DNA from: Akkermansia sp.
GTDB lineage: Bacteria; Verrucomicrobiota; Verrucomicrobiia; Verrucomicrobiales; Akkermansiaceae
Assembly: GCA_022787425.1 (NCBI GenBank)
Contig: JALFWB010000002.1
Span: 29,396-93,395, forward strand
Length of the DNA stretch: 64,000 nt
Direction: 5' to 3'
The translations under genes were made by a program, and so were the position numbers. Below are positions 15,709-25,785 of the stretch, in pieces; within the stretch, counting starts at the first letter, position 1, and each line of letters starts with the position of its first letter. The notes beneath the pieces were generated by a model. It searched no databases and was not told the origin of the DNA. It saw only the letters and a list, made by a program, of their open reading frames with translations.

Positions 15709-16950
15709 TCAGTGCGCCAGCAGCTCGGTGATGCGGCGGCAGACCTCCTCCACATTCGCGCGGCTGTTGAAAGCCGAGATGCGGAAGAAACCCTCACCGT
15801 GGGCACCGAAACCGGCACCGGGCGTGATGACCACCAGAGCCTCCGAGAGCATCTTATCGAAGAACTCCCAACTGCCCATGCCATCCGGAGTCTGCACCCA
15901 GACATAGGGCGCATTGGCACCGCCCCACACCCGCAGACCGGCGGCGCGGCAGGCAGCGGAGAGCAGCTCGGCATTGCCGAGGTAGTGGCGGATGAGCTCG
16001 GCCGTCTGCTGCTGCCCCTCCGGGGTGAAGAGAGCGGCGGCACCGCGCTGCACGATGTAGCTGGCGCCGTTGAACTTGGTACTGTGGCGGCGGCTCCAGA
16101 GCTGCGCCACGGGAACGGGATTGCCCTGCGCGTCCTTACCCATCAGCTCGCGCGGGATGACGATATAACCGCAGCGCACGCCCGTGAAACCGCCCTGCTT
16201 AGAGAACGAGCGGAACTCGATGGCGCAGCGGCGCGCCCCCGGGATGGCGAAGATGGACGTGGGGACGGAGGGATCCGTCACGAAAGCCTCGTAGGCACCG
16301 TCGTAGAGGAGGATCGTGTCGTTGGCCAGCGCGTAGTCAACCCAAGCCTTCAGCTGGTCATAGGTAGCCACGGCACCCGTGGGATTGTTCGGGAAACAGA
16401 GGTAAGCCAGATCCACGCGCTGCTGCGGCACCTCCGGCACAAAGCCGTTCTCCGGCGTGCAGGGCAGGTAAACGAGCCCCTCGTAGGAGCCATCCGGACG
16501 GGCGGAGCCAGTGTTACCGTTCATCACGTTGGTGTCCACATACACGGGATACACGGGATCCGGCACGGCGATGATGTTGTCATGCCCGAAGATGTCGAGG
16601 ATGTTGCCCGTATCACACTTAGCGCCGTCGGAGACGTAGATTTCATCGGCCTCCACCTGCACGCCGCGAGCCTTGTAAGAGACCTCCGCAATAGCCTCGC
16701 GGAGCCAAGCATAGCCCTGCTCCGGACCGTAACCGTGGAAAGTCTCGCGCTTGGCCTGGTCGTCCACGGCCTTGTGCATAGCCTCGATGGCGACCTGCGG
16801 GAGCGGCTCGGTGACATCGCCGATACCGCAGCGAATGATGGAAGGAGCTTTATCCGGGTTAGCGGCAGCGAAAGCCGCGACACGGCGGCCGATTTCCGGG
16901 AAGAGGTACCCGGCCTGGAGTTTGAGGAAATGATCGTTGATGCGAGCCAT
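15709..16950 (-). CDS. dapL: LL-diaminopimelate aminotransferase
   Basis: A 413-aa class I/II PLP aminotransferase. It converts tetrahydrodipicolinate directly to LL-diaminopimelate, a short route to lysine and the peptidoglycan cross-link residue found in plants, Chlamydiae, Verrucomicrobiota and some others. The N-terminus [20 protein letters not shown] is typical of DapL. Further motifs are [26 protein letters not shown], and the PLP lysine in [25 protein letters not shown] at 16950 is the likely start; upstream codons have no support. It diverges from aroB. I found no clear promoter of the standard form. Confidence 0.93.
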   Translation of the reverse strand: MARINDHFLKLQAGYLFPEIGRRVAAFAAANPDKAPSIIRCGIGDVTEPLPQVAIEAMHKAVDDQAKRETFHGYGPEQGYAWLREAIAEVSYKARGVQVEADEIYVSDGAKCDTGNILDIFGHDNIIAVPDPVYPVYVDTNVMNGNTGSARPDGSYEGLVYLPCTPENGFVPEVPQQRVDLAYLCFPNNPTGAVATYDQLKAWVDYALANDTILLYDGAYEAFVTDPSVPTSIFAIPGARRCAIEFRSFSKQGGFTGVRCGYIVIPRELMGKDAQGNPVPVAQLWSRRHSTKFNGASYIVQRGAAALFTPEGQQQTAELIRHYLGNAELLSAACRAAGLRVWGGANAPYVWVQTPDGMGSWEFFDKMLSEALVVITPGAGFGAHGEGFFRISAFNSRANVEEVCRRITELLAH

Positions 16951-17045
16951 AGTAGTGCGGCATATGTTGCCACAAGAGGCGGCGACGGGCAAGCCCAAAA
17001 TACGGCAGCAGAGGGAGAAAGGGCGGAATATGCCGCATTTCGCCC

Positions 17046-17074
17046 TTGCATCCTGCGCGCAAAGGCACTAGAAT
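17046..17074 (+). promoter_or_regulatory. aroB operon promoter, leaderless type
   Basis: TTGCAT at 17046-17051, a 17-nt spacer, and TAGAAT at 17069-17074. The ATG at 17083 follows after 8 nt. It drives aroB and probably the three genes behind it. Confidence 0.8.
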
Positions 17075-17082
17075 GGGGTCCT

Positions 17083-18192
17083 ATGCCAGATGTATCACTC
17101 AACCTCGGCGAACGCTCCTACGTCGTACACGTTGCAAACGCCTCCCTGAGCAACCTGGGATTCCGGGTATCGCGCCGGCGCCTGACCGGCAAGGCCGCAC
17201 TGATAACGGACAGCAACGTCTACCCCCTGTACGGCGAGCAGGTGAAGATGAGCTTGGAGGACTCCGGCTACAGCGTGAGCACGCACATCATGGAAGCGGG
17301 CGAGGCCAACAAAACCATGCGCACCGTCGAGATGCTGGCAGAGGAGATGGTACGCGCCGGGCACGACCGCAGCAGCTTTGTGGTAGCCCTGGGCGGCGGC
17401 GTGGTGGGCGATGTGGCAGGCTTTACGGCCGCCACCTATTATCGCGGCATACCCTTTGTGCAGGTACCCACCACCGTGATGGCCCAGGTGGACAGCTCCG
17501 TGGGCGGCAAGACGGGTGTGAACCTGCCCTGCGGCAAGAACCTGGTGGGGAGTTTTCACCAGCCGCAACTGGTGCTGGCAGACCCCACCACCCTCACGAG
17601 CCTGCCGCCGCGCGTGATGCGCGAGGGGATGGCCGAGATGGTGAAGCACGCCGCCCTGAGCCGCCCCGCCATGCTCCGCGCCCTGCAAAACGCCGCCGAT
17701 GAGATTGACCTGGGCTTTACCCTGCGCACCGTGGAGAAACTGCCCGAACTCATCGCGGACAACGTGACCATCAAGGCCGGGATTGTGGAAGCCGACGAAC
17801 GCGAGACCTCCGGCGTGCGCGCCTACCTGAACCTGGGGCACACCCTGGGCCACGGCATCGAAGCCGCCGTACCCTACGGCAGCCTGCTGCACGGCGAAGC
17901 GGTGAGCCTGGGCATGCGCGCGGCGCTCTACCTCTCCCGCAAGCTGGGCGGACTGAGCCGCGAGGACGAACGCGAGGTACTGGACACCCTGCGCGCGCTG
18001 GAGCTGCCCTTGGTACTGCCGCAGGAAGTGGACATAGACCGCGCGCTGGCCCTGACCACCGCCGACAAGAAATTTGCGGGCGGCCGCATACGCTTTGTCC
18101 TGCTGCACCGCTGCGGCGCACCCTACCTGGCCGACAACGTGACGCAGCAAGACCTGCTGGCCGCCATGAAGGAGCTGACCAAGCCCTGCTGA
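17083..18192 (+). CDS. aroB: 3-dehydroquinate synthase
   Basis: A 369-aa NAD- and metal-dependent enzyme that turns DAHP into 3-dehydroquinate, the second step of the shikimate pathway. Motifs: DSNV, then ALGGGVVGDVAGFTAATYYRG (NAD site), PTTVMAQVDSSVGGKTGVN, KNLVGSFHQPQLVLADP, the metal-binding glutamate in REGMAEMVKHA, and two histidines in NLGHTLGHGIE and LLHGEAVSLGM. The frame stays open far upstream but there it is antisense to thiE and dapL; the promoter fixes the start. First gene of an operon with two aminopeptidases and a phosphoesterase. Confidence 0.95.
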   Translation: MPDVSLNLGERSYVVHVANASLSNLGFRVSRRRLTGKAALITDSNVYPLYGEQVKMSLEDSGYSVSTHIMEAGEANKTMRTVEMLAEEMVRAGHDRSSFVVALGGGVVGDVAGFTAATYYRGIPFVQVPTTVMAQVDSSVGGKTGVNLPCGKNLVGSFHQPQLVLADPTTLTSLPPRVMREGMAEMVKHAALSRPAMLRALQNAADEIDLGFTLRTVEKLPELIADNVTIKAGIVEADERETSGVRAYLNLGHTLGHGIEAAVPYGSLLHGEAVSLGMRAALYLSRKLGGLSREDEREVLDTLRALELPLVLPQEVDIDRALALTTADKKFAGGRIRFVLLHRCGAPYLADNVTQQDLLAAMKELTKPC

Positions 18193-18220
18193 ACCCTTAA
18201 CAAAACCCCGAAAGCCAATC

Positions 18221-19330
18221 ATGACAGACCCGAGAACGACCCAACTGGCGCAGAACCTGGTAAAGCACTCCTGCAAGGTGCAACCCGGCGAGCGAGTGCT
18301 GCTGGATATGTTTGACACCCCGGACGAGGTGGCCATTCAACTGATACGCGCCGTACGCGCTGCGGGCGGCATTCCCCACCTGCACCTGCACCACGGCCGC
18401 GTGACCCGCGAAATGCTCTCCGGCGCCACCGAACCGCAGTACGAAGCCATCGGCAAGTTTGCGCTGGAGGAGATGCAGGCCATGGACTGCTACATCGCCG
18501 TGCGCGGCGGCCACAACAGCTTTGAGAACAGCGGCGTGCCCGCCGAGAACATGAGCTTGGCCCAGCGCCTGCTGCGTCCCTCCATCGATGAGCGCGTGAA
18601 CCACACCCGCTGGTGCGTGCTCCGCTGGCCCACCCCCGCCATGGCCCAAGGCGCAGGAATGAGCACCGAGGCCTTCGAGGACTTCTACTTTCGCTGCTGT
18701 CTGGCCGACTACAGCAGCCTGCGCGTAGCGATGGACAAACTGGCCGCCCGCATGATGAGCACGGACCGCGTGCACATTGTGGGCCCCGGCACGGACCTCA
18801 CCTTCTCCATCAAGGGCATGCCTGCCATCCCCTGCTCCGGCGAGCTGAACATACCGGACGGCGAGGTGTTCTCCGCCCCCGTGCGGGACAGCGTGAACGG
18901 CGTGGTGAGCTACACCGCCCCCTCCCTCTACCGCGGCATTCCCTTCGAGGGCGTGAAGCTGCGCTTCGAGAACGGCAAAATTGTCGAGGCCCACTGCGAC
19001 GGCAAGGATGCCGAGTTAAACGCCATTTTGGACAGCGATGAAGGCGCGCGCTACGTGGGCGAGTTTGCCCTTGGTGTGAACCCGGAGGTGCTCAAGCCCA
19101 TGCGCGACATCCTCTTTGACGAGAAGATCGCCGGTTCCTTCCACTTTACCCCCGGACAGGCCTACGAAGAGTGCGACAACGGCAACCGCTCCCAGGTACA
19201 CTGGGACCTGGTGTGCATTCAGCGCAAGGACTACGGCGGCGGCGAGATTTACTTCGACGGCGAGCTGATCCGCAAGGACGGCATCTTCACCGACCCCGAA
19301 CTGAGCATCCTGAACCCCGCAACCCACTGA
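18221..19330 (+). CDS. M29 family aminopeptidase (AmpS/PepS-like), copy 1
   Basis: A 369-aa metallo-aminopeptidase of the thermophilic aminopeptidase family, which removes N-terminal residues from peptides in the cytoplasm. It has the family N-terminus (QNLVKHSCKVQPGERVLLDM), the GPGTDLTFSIKGM strand, NIPDGEVFSAP with the metal-binding glutamate, YVGEFALGVNP with the second glutamate, FDEKIAGSFHFTPGQAY, and the terminal VHWDLVC histidine/aspartate pair. It follows aroB by 28 nt. The next gene is a full-length paralogue of identical length, so this is a tandem duplication. Confidence 0.88.
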   Translation: MTDPRTTQLAQNLVKHSCKVQPGERVLLDMFDTPDEVAIQLIRAVRAAGGIPHLHLHHGRVTREMLSGATEPQYEAIGKFALEEMQAMDCYIAVRGGHNSFENSGVPAENMSLAQRLLRPSIDERVNHTRWCVLRWPTPAMAQGAGMSTEAFEDFYFRCCLADYSSLRVAMDKLAARMMSTDRVHIVGPGTDLTFSIKGMPAIPCSGELNIPDGEVFSAPVRDSVNGVVSYTAPSLYRGIPFEGVKLRFENGKIVEAHCDGKDAELNAILDSDEGARYVGEFALGVNPEVLKPMRDILFDEKIAGSFHFTPGQAYEECDNGNRSQVHWDLVCIQRKDYGGGEIYFDGELIRKDGIFTDPELSILNPATH

Positions 19331-19337
19331 TAAGGCC

Positions 19338-20447
19338 ATGACCGACCCGAGATTGGAGCAACTGTCACGCCAGGTCGTGAACTACTCCGTACGCGTGCAG
19401 CCCGGGGAGCATGTGAACCTGCGCATGCAGAACATACCGGACGAGATGGTGGTGCAGCTCATTCGCGCGGTACGTGCCGCGGGGGGGATTCCCCATGTGG
19501 AGCTGGGACACAGCCGCATCAGCCGCGAGCTGAACCGCGAGGCAACCGAGGAGCAGTACGCCTTGGAGGGCCGCTACCGCCTGCAACGCGCGCAGGATAT
19601 GGATGTGCACATCTGCTTCTATGCGGATGACAACACCTTCGAGACCGCCGACGTGCCCGCCGAGCGCATGAAGCTGGTGAGCAAGCACCTGCGCGAGGCA
19701 AGCAACTTCACCGTCAACCAACGCAAGTGGACCGTGCTGGCCTGGCCCACGCCCTCCATGGCGCAGGCGGCGGGCATGAGCACCGAGGACTTCGAGGACT
19801 TTTACTTCCGCTGCTGCCTGGCCGACTACGCCAAGCTGAAGCAGGGCATGGAGAAGATCAAGGCCATGATGGAGGCCACGGACCGCGTGCGCATCGTGGG
19901 ACCGGGCACAGACCTGGAGTTCTCCATCAAGGGGATACCCGCCATCGTCTGCGCGGGGGATTGCAATGTACCGGACGGCGAGGTATACACCGCCCCCGTG
20001 CGGGACAGCATCAACGGCACCCTCAGCTACAACGCCCCGAGCATCTACCACGGCATCCCCTTTGACGGCGTGCGCTTCCGCTTTGAAAACGGCAAGATCG
20101 TCGAGGCCCACTGCAACGGCAAGGACGCCGAGCTGAACGCCATTCTGGACACCGACCCCGGCGCGCGCTACATCGGCGAATTTGCCCTAGGCCTGAACCC
20201 GCATGTGCTCAAACCCATGCGCGACATTCTCTTCGACGAGAAGATCGCCGGCTCCTTCCACCTGACCCCCGGGCAGTGTTACGACGAGGCCCCGAACGGC
20301 AACGAATCCGCCATTCACTGGGACTTGGTGTGCATTCAGCGCGAGGAATGCGGCGGCGGCGAGATCTACTTTGACGGCAAACTAATCCGCAAGGACGGCA
20401 TCTTCACCGACCCCGAGCTGAGCATCTTCAACGCCATCCGCGACTGA
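19338..20447 (+). CDS. M29 family aminopeptidase (AmpS/PepS-like), copy 2
   Basis: 369 aa, collinear with the preceding gene without visible gaps. All M29 landmarks are retained: GPGTDLEFSIKGIPA, NVPDGEVYTAPVRDS, YIGEFALGLNP, DEKIAGSFHLTPGQCYDE and IHWDLVCIQRE. Neither copy looks degenerate, so both are probably active and may differ in substrate range; the most different stretch is around residues 70-130. It begins 7 nt after copy 1. Its stop overlaps the start of the phosphoesterase gene as TGATG. Confidence 0.88.
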   Translation: MTDPRLEQLSRQVVNYSVRVQPGEHVNLRMQNIPDEMVVQLIRAVRAAGGIPHVELGHSRISRELNREATEEQYALEGRYRLQRAQDMDVHICFYADDNTFETADVPAERMKLVSKHLREASNFTVNQRKWTVLAWPTPSMAQAAGMSTEDFEDFYFRCCLADYAKLKQGMEKIKAMMEATDRVRIVGPGTDLEFSIKGIPAIVCAGDCNVPDGEVYTAPVRDSINGTLSYNAPSIYHGIPFDGVRFRFENGKIVEAHCNGKDAELNAILDTDPGARYIGEFALGLNPHVLKPMRDILFDEKIAGSFHLTPGQCYDEAPNGNESAIHWDLVCIQREECGGGEIYFDGKLIRKDGIFTDPELSIFNAIRD

Positions 20448-21274
20448 TGAAAGCGTTTCTCCGCCGGCATTGGAAGCTGTGCATCCTCCTGCTGTTGCTG
20501 GCAGCGGCATACCATGGGCTGAAATGGTACGGCCGCTACGGCGCGCGGCAGTTGGAGGTGAACCACCTGAGCATGCCGGCGGAGACCCTTCCGGGCGCGG
20601 GGCCCCTGCGCATTGCCTTTTTAGCAGATGTGCATGACAGCAGGGAGCTGCTGGATGAGGCCCTGGATGCCATCGAGCAGGCCAAGCCGGACCTCATTAT
20701 CTTCGGCGGCGACCTCATTATGGTGAACACCCGCTTTATGCGCACGCGGCGGATGGTGCAGGCCCTGCGGCGCATGAAGAGCATTGCCCCCACCTTCGCC
20801 ATCCTGGGGAATCAGGATTACGAGAAACAGGAACAGGTGGAACGCGTGTACCGCACGGCGGGCATCCCCCTGCTCCGCAATCAATCCGTGGAATGGCAGA
20901 GCCCCGCCGGGCACCGCCTGCGCATCGTGGGACTGGGGGACTACAACGAAGGAGACGAGGCCCCGGAGCAATGCATGGCGGAGCAGGCTGCGGACGATGT
21001 GCCGGTGCTGCTGCTCTCCCATGACCCGGAAAGCCGGGAGCTGCTGGCAGACTACCACTGGCACCTGATGCTGAGCGGCCACACGCACGGCGGGCAGCTG
21101 GGGGTGCCCTTCACCGAGCCTCGCCGCTTCATCAGCCTGCGCTCGGATATGCCCGCCGGGCTCTATTCCTTTGACCGAGGACGCCGTATTTTCGTGACGC
21201 GCGGCGTGGGTTCCACCATGGGCATGCGCTTCTTCTGCCCGCCGGAGGTGAATATCATTGACATCGGCCGCTGA
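20447..21274 (+). CDS. Membrane-anchored metallophosphoesterase (YkuE-like)
   Basis: A 275-aa calcineurin-like phosphoesterase with an N-terminal membrane anchor (LCILLLLLAAAYHGL, residues about 11-26), so the catalytic domain probably faces the periplasm. Metal-binding motifs appear in order: LADVHDS, FGGDL, LGNQDY (usually GNH; here Asn-Gln-Asp), LLSHDPES and SGHTHGGQ. Related proteins act on phospholipids or UDP-sugar lipids, but no substrate can be assigned here. It is translationally coupled to the second aminopeptidase by a 1-nt overlap. Confidence 0.8.
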   Translation: MKAFLRRHWKLCILLLLLAAAYHGLKWYGRYGARQLEVNHLSMPAETLPGAGPLRIAFLADVHDSRELLDEALDAIEQAKPDLIIFGGDLIMVNTRFMRTRRMVQALRRMKSIAPTFAILGNQDYEKQEQVERVYRTAGIPLLRNQSVEWQSPAGHRLRIVGLGDYNEGDEAPEQCMAEQAADDVPVLLLSHDPESRELLADYHWHLMLSGHTHGGQLGVPFTEPRRFISLRSDMPAGLYSFDRGRRIFVTRGVGSTMGMRFFCPPEVNIIDIGR

Positions 21275-21285
21275 ACCGGGGGCCT

Positions 21286-21702
21286 TCAGCGTTGGAAGGT
21301 GCCCACGTGCAGCAGCTCACGCCGCGGGCAGTAGAAGAACCAAGTGCCCCGCCAATCATCTTTCGGCTCGCGGACCCCGTACAGCCCCTTCTCCGTGCGG
21401 AAGGATTTGAGGTCCATCGTGGAAAACTTCTCGATCACGTCATCGGAGAACTTCCAGTCGCCCTCCTTATCCATATCCCGCTTGAGGGCGGCGAACTGCT
21501 CCTCCGTCAGGTTGAAGCAGTAGCACTCCTCGTAGTGGATGATGTTGATCAGGCGGTGCAAGCCGTAATGCTGAGAGCCGCCGTAGGCAGGAGGGTTAAG
21601 CCCGGTCTTTCCGACGCAATCCGGGACTGCCGTCAGATAAGTATAAGCCACCAGCACCAGAGCACTGATGATCGTCACCAACATGAAATAGCTGCTTTTC
21701 AT
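21286..21702 (-). CDS. Small membrane-anchored protein of unknown function
   Basis: 138 aa, not recognised. Residues 1-24 are a single hydrophobic segment (SSYFMLVTIISALVLVAYTYL) that works as a signal anchor. The rest is soluble and rich in aromatic residues, with LTEEQFAALKRDMDKEGDWKF and a C-terminal WRGTWFFYCPRRELLHVG. The frame extends far upstream but the ATG at 21702 follows its own promoter. It diverges from the lipoprotein gene at 21846 and converges on the phosphoesterase gene. Confidence 0.7.
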   Translation of the reverse strand: MKSSYFMLVTIISALVLVAYTYLTAVPDCVGKTGLNPPAYGGSQHYGLHRLINIIHYEECYCFNLTEEQFAALKRDMDKEGDWKFSDDVIEKFSTMDLKSFRTEKGLYGVREPKDDWRGTWFFYCPRRELLHVGTFQR

Positions 21703-21719
21703 GAAAAAAAGGACGCCAC

Positions 21720-21748
21720 ATGGTACAGACTCGAGGCCGCTTTGGCAA
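21720..21748 (-). promoter_or_regulatory. Promoter of the small membrane protein gene
   Basis: On the minus strand, TTGCCA (21748-21743), a 17-nt spacer, then TACCAT (21725-21720). The ATG at 21702 follows after 17 nt, so a leader of roughly 10 nt is expected. Confidence 0.65.
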
Positions 21749-21809
21749 CACTCAAATTCGGCAGCAGGCCTTTTATGACGCAAAGGGACGGCGGAAACGG
21801 GCTTTTTTC

Positions 21810-21838
21810 TTGGCATACGGCGGGATTCGTGGTAAATT
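21810..21838 (+). promoter_or_regulatory. Lipoprotein-galM promoter, leaderless type
   Basis: TTGGCA at 21810-21815, a 17-nt spacer, then TAAATT at 21833-21838. The ATG at 21846 follows after 7 nt. Confidence 0.7.
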
Positions 21839-21845
21839 CGGAGCC

Positions 21846-22295
21846 ATGAACAAGCGGACATACAAGCATCTGCTCCGCGCGGCAGCGGTGGCAACGGCTG
21901 CTCTCGCCCTCGTCTCGTGCGAGACGACGACCCCGGCAACGCGTATTCAGGAGAATCCGGCGATGTTCAGCCAATTGCCGGAGAAACAACAGCAGCTGGT
22001 ACGCGCCGGGCGCATCGCCCACGGCATGTCGCCCTCTGCTGTGTACTTGGCTTGGGGTGCCCCGCAGAGAAAGGTAACCGTGGGGATGAGTAACGGCAAA
22101 ACGGCGGAGAAGTGGGTGTACACCACGCCGCGCCCCGTTACCGTGACAAACGATTTCTACCCCTACGGGCCTTGGCGGGGACCATACTGGGATGCCTACC
22201 CCTACTCCCACATGTCCACGGCTTGGGTGCAGGAGGAGTCCGGCGGCGTGCTGTTCGAGGGCGGCAAGGTCGTCTCCTGGCAACAACAGCAATAA
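21846..22295 (+). CDS. Outer-membrane lipoprotein, BamE/SmpA-like
   Basis: 149 aa with a lipoprotein signal ending in the lipobox LVSC (residues about 22-25). The segment GRIAHGMSPSAVYLAWGAPQRK has the G-x-I-x-x-G-M...V-x-x-x-W-G-x-P pattern seen in BamE-like and related small lipoproteins. The rest is Tyr/Trp/Pro-rich (FYPYGPWRGPYWDAYPY). It probably resides in the cell envelope; no partner can be named. galM follows after 18 nt and is likely cotranscribed. Confidence 0.7.
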   Translation: MNKRTYKHLLRAAAVATAALALVSCETTTPATRIQENPAMFSQLPEKQQQLVRAGRIAHGMSPSAVYLAWGAPQRKVTVGMSNGKTAEKWVYTTPRPVTVTNDFYPYGPWRGPYWDAYPYSHMSTAWVQEESGGVLFEGGKVVSWQQQQ

Positions 22296-22313
22296 CAGCC
22301 TTTCCCTTTGTTT

Positions 22314-23252
22314 ATGAAAGAAGATACCACTCACGCACACATTATCACCCTGCGCACCCCGCAGGCAGAGGTACGCATCACCGACTTCGGGGCGCGCATC
22401 CTGAGCTTTGTTTACCAAGGAACGGACTGTTTGTACGGACCGAAAACCTTAGACGACGCAGCGGCGGATGACTGCTACTGCGGGGCCATCTGCGGACGCG
22501 TGGCCAACCGCATCGCCGGAGGGCGGTTTGAGCTGGACGGCTGCGGGTATTCTCTGGCCTGTAACAACGGCCCGAACAGCCTGCACGGCGGTAATCTCGG
22601 CTACAGCGACCGCATCTGGAAGATTGAATTGCAGACAGAGACGGAGCTGGTGCTCACCCTTACCTCCCCGGACGGCGAGGAGGGCTACCCGGGCTGCGTG
22701 CAGGTGAAGGCAACCTATACCCTGCAGGAGAGCACGCTGAGCCTGCGAATGGAGGCACAGACGGATGCACCCACACTGCTGAACCTGACAAACCATGCTT
22801 ACTGGAACCTGGACGGAGACGGCACGATTGACGAGCGGCACTGCCTGCAGGTGCGGGCGGAGGAGTATACCCCCATGGTGGCGAACATCCCAACGGGAGA
22901 GATCTGCCCCGTGGCAGGCACGCCCTATGACCTGCGTCAGCCGGTGCCCTTTGTGACGCGCAACGCCCCGGGGGCTCCCCTGCCCGGCGGCTTTGATGAT
23001 AACTATGTGCTCGGCGGCGGCCCGGGACTGCGGGAGGTGGCACTGCTGACGAACGGACGGCGCACCCTGCGTCTGCAGACGGACGCCCCGGGGCTGCAGG
23101 TCTACACGGGGGACTACCTGCCCCTCAAACGCGGCGGTGTGGCCCTGGAGGCGCAGAATTACCCGGACTCCCCGCACCACCCGAACTTCCCGAGCATTGT
23201 ACTGCGCCCCGGCAAGACATACTGCCGCACCATCAGCTGGTGCCTAGAATAA
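22314..23252 (+). CDS. galM: Aldose 1-epimerase (mutarotase)
   Basis: A 312-aa beta-sandwich enzyme that interconverts the alpha and beta anomers of hexoses such as galactose. Motifs: [17 protein letters not shown] with a substrate-binding histidine, [12 protein letters not shown] with the catalytic histidine, DDNYVL, and [14 protein letters not shown] with the catalytic glutamate. The length is slightly below the usual 330-350. ATG 22314 is preferred over an in-frame TTG two codons upstream. It follows the lipoprotein gene closely and is closed by a strong terminator. Confidence 0.9.
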   Translation: MKEDTTHAHIITLRTPQAEVRITDFGARILSFVYQGTDCLYGPKTLDDAAADDCYCGAICGRVANRIAGGRFELDGCGYSLACNNGPNSLHGGNLGYSDRIWKIELQTETELVLTLTSPDGEEGYPGCVQVKATYTLQESTLSLRMEAQTDAPTLLNLTNHAYWNLDGDGTIDERHCLQVRAEEYTPMVANIPTGEICPVAGTPYDLRQPVPFVTRNAPGAPLPGGFDDNYVLGGGPGLREVALLTNGRRTLRLQTDAPGLQVYTGDYLPLKRGGVALEAQNYPDSPHHPNFPSIVLRPGKTYCRTISWCLE

Positions 23253-23272
23253 GCCGCTCCCCCTTACCCCAC

Positions 23273-23305
23273 AGCACTGCCGCACGCACACGGCAGTGCT
23301 TTTTT
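23273..23305 (+). terminator. Terminator after galM
   Basis: A perfect 10-bp stem: AGCACTGCCG at 23273-23282 and its complement at 23291-23300, with an 8-nt loop and a run of six T. Confidence 0.9.
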
Positions 23306-23350
23306 GCGTATGCGGGGCAGATTTTGCTTCCCTTACGCGCCGCATGGGCG

Positions 23351-23356
23351 TATAAT
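23351..23356 (+). promoter_or_regulatory. argG -10 box
   Basis: A consensus TATAAT at 23351-23356. The best -35 candidates are TTCCCT at 17-nt spacing (23328-23333) or TTGCTT at 21 nt; neither is strong. The ATG at 23399 is 42 nt further on, so a short leader is expected, and activator dependence is possible. Confidence 0.55.
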
Positions 23357-23398
23357 ACCCGCGAACGCACGGTGAACCTCCGCGCGGCAGTAATCAAG

Positions 23399-24688
<1,290 letters not shown>

Positions 24689-24700
24689 TCATCCTTACAG

Positions 24701-24735
24701 GGCACCGTCTTGCACCCGGCAGGGCGGTGCCTTTT
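24701..24735 (+). terminator. Terminator after argG
   Basis: GGCACCG at 24701-24707 pairs with CGGTGCC at 24725-24731 and is followed by TTTT. The first possible start codon of the next frame (24710) lies inside the hairpin, so that start is unlikely. Confidence 0.75.
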
Positions 24736-24742
24736 GCGCGCT

Positions 24743-25780
24743 GTGGCCCCTGCCCTCCCCAAGCTCTCCTACGTTCTTACCGCGCATAACCGCAGCCGGT
24801 ATATCCGCGAGGCGGTGGAGAGTGCTTTGGCTCAGGACTACCCGGGGGAGCTGGAGTTCATCTTCTCGGATGATTGCTCCACGGATGACACCTACGATAT
24901 CATCTGCCGCTGCGCTGCCGACTACACCGGGCCCCACCGGGTGCTCACGACCCGGACTCCGAGGAACATGGGGCTGGCGGGTAACACGAATCACGCGGTA
25001 TCGCTGGCTACGGGGGAGTGGGTTATCCGCGCTGATGATGACGATTTGGCGGCCGTGGACCGCTGCAGCGTCATCGCCCGGGCTATTGCCGAGCACCCCG
25101 GGTGTACCTACGTGGCCACGGGGCTCCGGGCTTTCACCGATGCCACTGCGGACGAGGCGCGGGCGGCATCCTGCATCCCCTGCGGCACCCACGCCGCAGC
25201 GAGGGTTGTGTCGCTCGCAGACGGCCCCATCTCCCCGCTCTTCCCGGGGGCAAACTCGCTGTATTCTTACAAGGCTTGGCATATCAGCGTTTATCGTACC
25301 TTCGGGCCCTTGGATGAGGAGGCCTACTACGTTGACGATTTGTCCTGCTACTACCGCGCCAACATTCTCGGCTCCGGGGTCTACTTGGACAACGTACCCG
25401 CCGTTCTGATGCGCCAAGGCAGCGGCAACCAAAGCCGAGGCGGCGATGACGCCTCGCGCGGCTACCGCGCCATCGTCCGACTGGAGCGTTTCAACGACAA
25501 ATACTTCAACGTCACTGTCCCGCCCCTCACCCGCGAGCTCGCCGCCTACCGCACCTACGCGGCAACCCACCCCTCCCCCAACCTCGCAGGGCTCCTCAAT
25601 GCCATTGAGGAGGACATCAACACCCGCAAGCTCCTCAGCACCTTCTGGCGCCGCGGCACCCTCAACCGCATCCGCATCTCCCGCCGCCTCGGCTACAAAG
25701 GCCTCTTCTCCGCCATCCGCTGCCTCCCCCTGCCGGTGTTTGCCTTCGTGCTGGCCTTGGGCAGAAGACTGAAACGATAA
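24743..25780 (+). CDS. Glycosyltransferase family 2
   Basis: About 345 aa with a GT-A fold. It shows LSYVLTAHNRSRYIREAVES (nucleotide-sugar start), FIFSDDCSTDDTYDII, NMGLAGNTNHAV and the metal-binding RADDDD. The C-terminal half is less conserved and has no clear membrane segment. The enzyme should transfer a sugar from a nucleotide donor during surface polysaccharide synthesis; donor and acceptor are unknown. The start is uncertain: GTG 24743 is chosen because the earlier ATG lies in the argG terminator. First of three clustered genes with a GT4 enzyme and an acyltransferase. Confidence 0.8.
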   Translation: MAPALPKLSYVLTAHNRSRYIREAVESALAQDYPGELEFIFSDDCSTDDTYDIICRCAADYTGPHRVLTTRTPRNMGLAGNTNHAVSLATGEWVIRADDDDLAAVDRCSVIARAIAEHPGCTYVATGLRAFTDATADEARAASCIPCGTHAAARVVSLADGPISPLFPGANSLYSYKAWHISVYRTFGPLDEEAYYVDDLSCYYRANILGSGVYLDNVPAVLMRQGSGNQSRGGDDASRGYRAIVRLERFNDKYFNVTVPPLTRELAAYRTYAATHPSPNLAGLLNAIEEDINTRKLLSTFWRRGTLNRIRISRRLGYKGLFSAIRCLPLPVFAFVLALGRRLKR

Positions 25781-25785
25781 ACTCT

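Noticed and set aside
15600..15720. Possible TPP riboswitch upstream of thiE or thi4
   Set aside because: The promoters leave fewer than ten bases before each start codon, and no TPP-box sequence is visible further upstream.
14947..17082. N-terminal extension of aroB giving a 1081-aa frame
   Set aside because: The extension is antisense to thiE and dapL and precedes a clear promoter. AroB is complete from 17083.
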